From UBA5158 sp040389045 (GTDB taxonomy: Bacteria; Pseudomonadota; Gammaproteobacteria; DSM-16500), in assembly GCA_040389045.1 (NCBI GenBank), contig JAZKAT010000050.1:1-38715 (forward strand): a stretch of 38,715 bases of DNA. The letters are read 5' to 3'. Below are positions 38,287-38,715 of the stretch, in pieces; the first letter of the stretch is position 1, and each line of letters opens with the position of its first letter. The notes beneath the pieces are model-generated. The model did not search any database. It was not told where the DNA came from and saw only the letters and a program-made list of their open reading frames with translations. A program made the translations under genes and the position numbers.

Positions 38287-38600
38287 AACTTTACCTCTTC
38301 TAGAGTATTCAAATCCATGTTCAATATCCAATGTCTCCAACCATCTGACAAGCATAATCTGCCGTGAGGCATTTCTGTAAATGTAATGTGATTATTTTCT
38401 GAATTGAGATCAAACAGATGCGTGGCACTCACACAATTATCAAGCTTATCCAGCCGATATAATCTTTCGCCTAAAACTGCTAGCAGGTACTTATCTTGGT
38501 AATTATATAACCCACGACCACTTCCTGGAGGGCTTCCAACCCTTGAATATGAGGATTCATATATCACTCCATCAATCCAACAGTTTCTGAGTATTTTCAT
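38283..38600 (-). CDS. Hypothetical protein, 105 residues
   Basis: I use the ATG at 38600, which overlaps the replication-accessory gene by 29 nt; a GTG start further in (about residue 12) is also possible. The product is beta-rich with Gly/Tyr turns (GSGRGLYNYQDKYLLAVLG) and several Trp and His residues. No family is recognised. Confidence 0.62.
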   Translation of the reverse strand: MKILRNCWIDGVIYESSYSRVGSPPGSGRGLYNYQDKYLLAVLGERLYRLDKLDNCVSATHLFDLNSENNHITFTEMPHGRLCLSDGWRHWILNMDLNTLEEVKL

Positions 38601-38715
38601 CTGGAACCTGCATATGTTCATCGATGAATCTCCTAGATGCAAACAAAAGCTCTTGCTCGGTCATAGCGCATATATTACGCCACCCGCCAATGCGTCTAAT
38701 AGCCTCAAGGGAGCG
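38572..38715 (-). CDS. Helicase-loader-like replication protein, 3' part
   Basis: This is the C-terminal end of the gene that starts at 364 and crosses the circle junction. It includes IGGWRNICAMTEQELLFASRRF and stops at 38572. Bases 38661..38715 duplicate 1..55. Joined, the frame is 151 codons with no shift, which is the strongest evidence that the ends meet. Confidence 0.7.
   Translation of the reverse strand, partial: RSLEAIRRIGGWRNICAMTEQELLFASRRFIDEHMQVPDENTQKLLD

Noticed and set aside
1..38715. CRISPR array, insertion sequence or integrase/attachment site
   Set aside because: No regularly spaced repeats, transposase or recombinase motifs were seen on either strand; the tRNA-like gene alone is not evidence for an attachment site.
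38661..38715. Biological terminal repeat or cohesive end
   Set aside because: 55 bases fits an assembly overlap of a circular contig better than known terminal repeats, and a gene crosses the join in frame.

Overview
The window is the complete genome of a short-tailed (podovirus-like) tailed phage, about 38.66 kb, read as a circle opened at an arbitrary point. The first and last 55 bases are identical, and one minus-strand gene runs across the junction. The structural genes follow the P22 order: small terminase, large terminase, a P22-size portal, scaffold-like protein, coat, gp4-like and gp10-like DNA-stabilisation/tail proteins, three ejection-type proteins and tail fibres. The host cannot be named from the sequence. 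The AT-rich composition, DnaA-box sequences, sigma70-like promoters and GH108 endolysin fit a Gram-negative, proteobacterial host. No integrase, partition gene or CI-type repressor was recognised, so there is no evidence for integration.

Layout. (1) About 37.7 kb across the junction to 1.0 kb, minus strand: a replication operon (HTH-replication fusion, helicase-loader-like protein, four small genes) whose promoter overlaps an 18-bp direct repeat near a DnaA box. (2) 1.1-1.93 kb, plus: a hairpin-rich leader, possibly an RNA, and two related Cys-pair mini-proteins. (3) 5.6 to 1.9 kb, minus: an early operon of about 14 very small genes, including two membrane micro-proteins, a membrane-anchored protein with an RNA polymerase alpha-CTD-like domain, and a 207-base non-coding gap. 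(4) 5.7-28.5 kb, plus: packaging, head, ejection and fibre genes driven by TTGACT-type promoters next to DnaA boxes, closed by a strong hairpin. (5) 28.6-29.95 kb, plus: DUF1353 protein, GH108 endolysin, VRR-NUC nuclease. (6) 32.2 to 29.9 kb, minus: ERF annealing protein, small protein, SSB, a 2OG-oxygenase-like protein and a Cys-pair protein. (7) 32.4-37.4 kb, plus: a Cro-like regulator followed by about 16 overlapping small genes, many with zinc-binding Cys pairs, and a 414-residue protein that looks like several of these mini-genes fused in frame. (8) 37.48-37.55 kb, minus: a 71-nt tRNA-like gene with encoded CCA and an odd anticodon arm.

Likely programme: the Cro-like protein sits between divergent promoters over a CTTGAC/GTCAAG palindrome. 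The same 12-bp core and the same -10 occur at the early minus promoter near 5.6 kb, so one regulator may control both early arms. The late arms carry TTGACT promoters with adjacent DnaA boxes. ERF, SSB and the VRR nuclease form a recombination set.

The least ordinary parts are the mini-gene nest at 32.5-37.4 kb, whose gene-to-gene junction sequences recur and in one place have lost the stop codon, and the membrane-anchored alpha-CTD-like protein.
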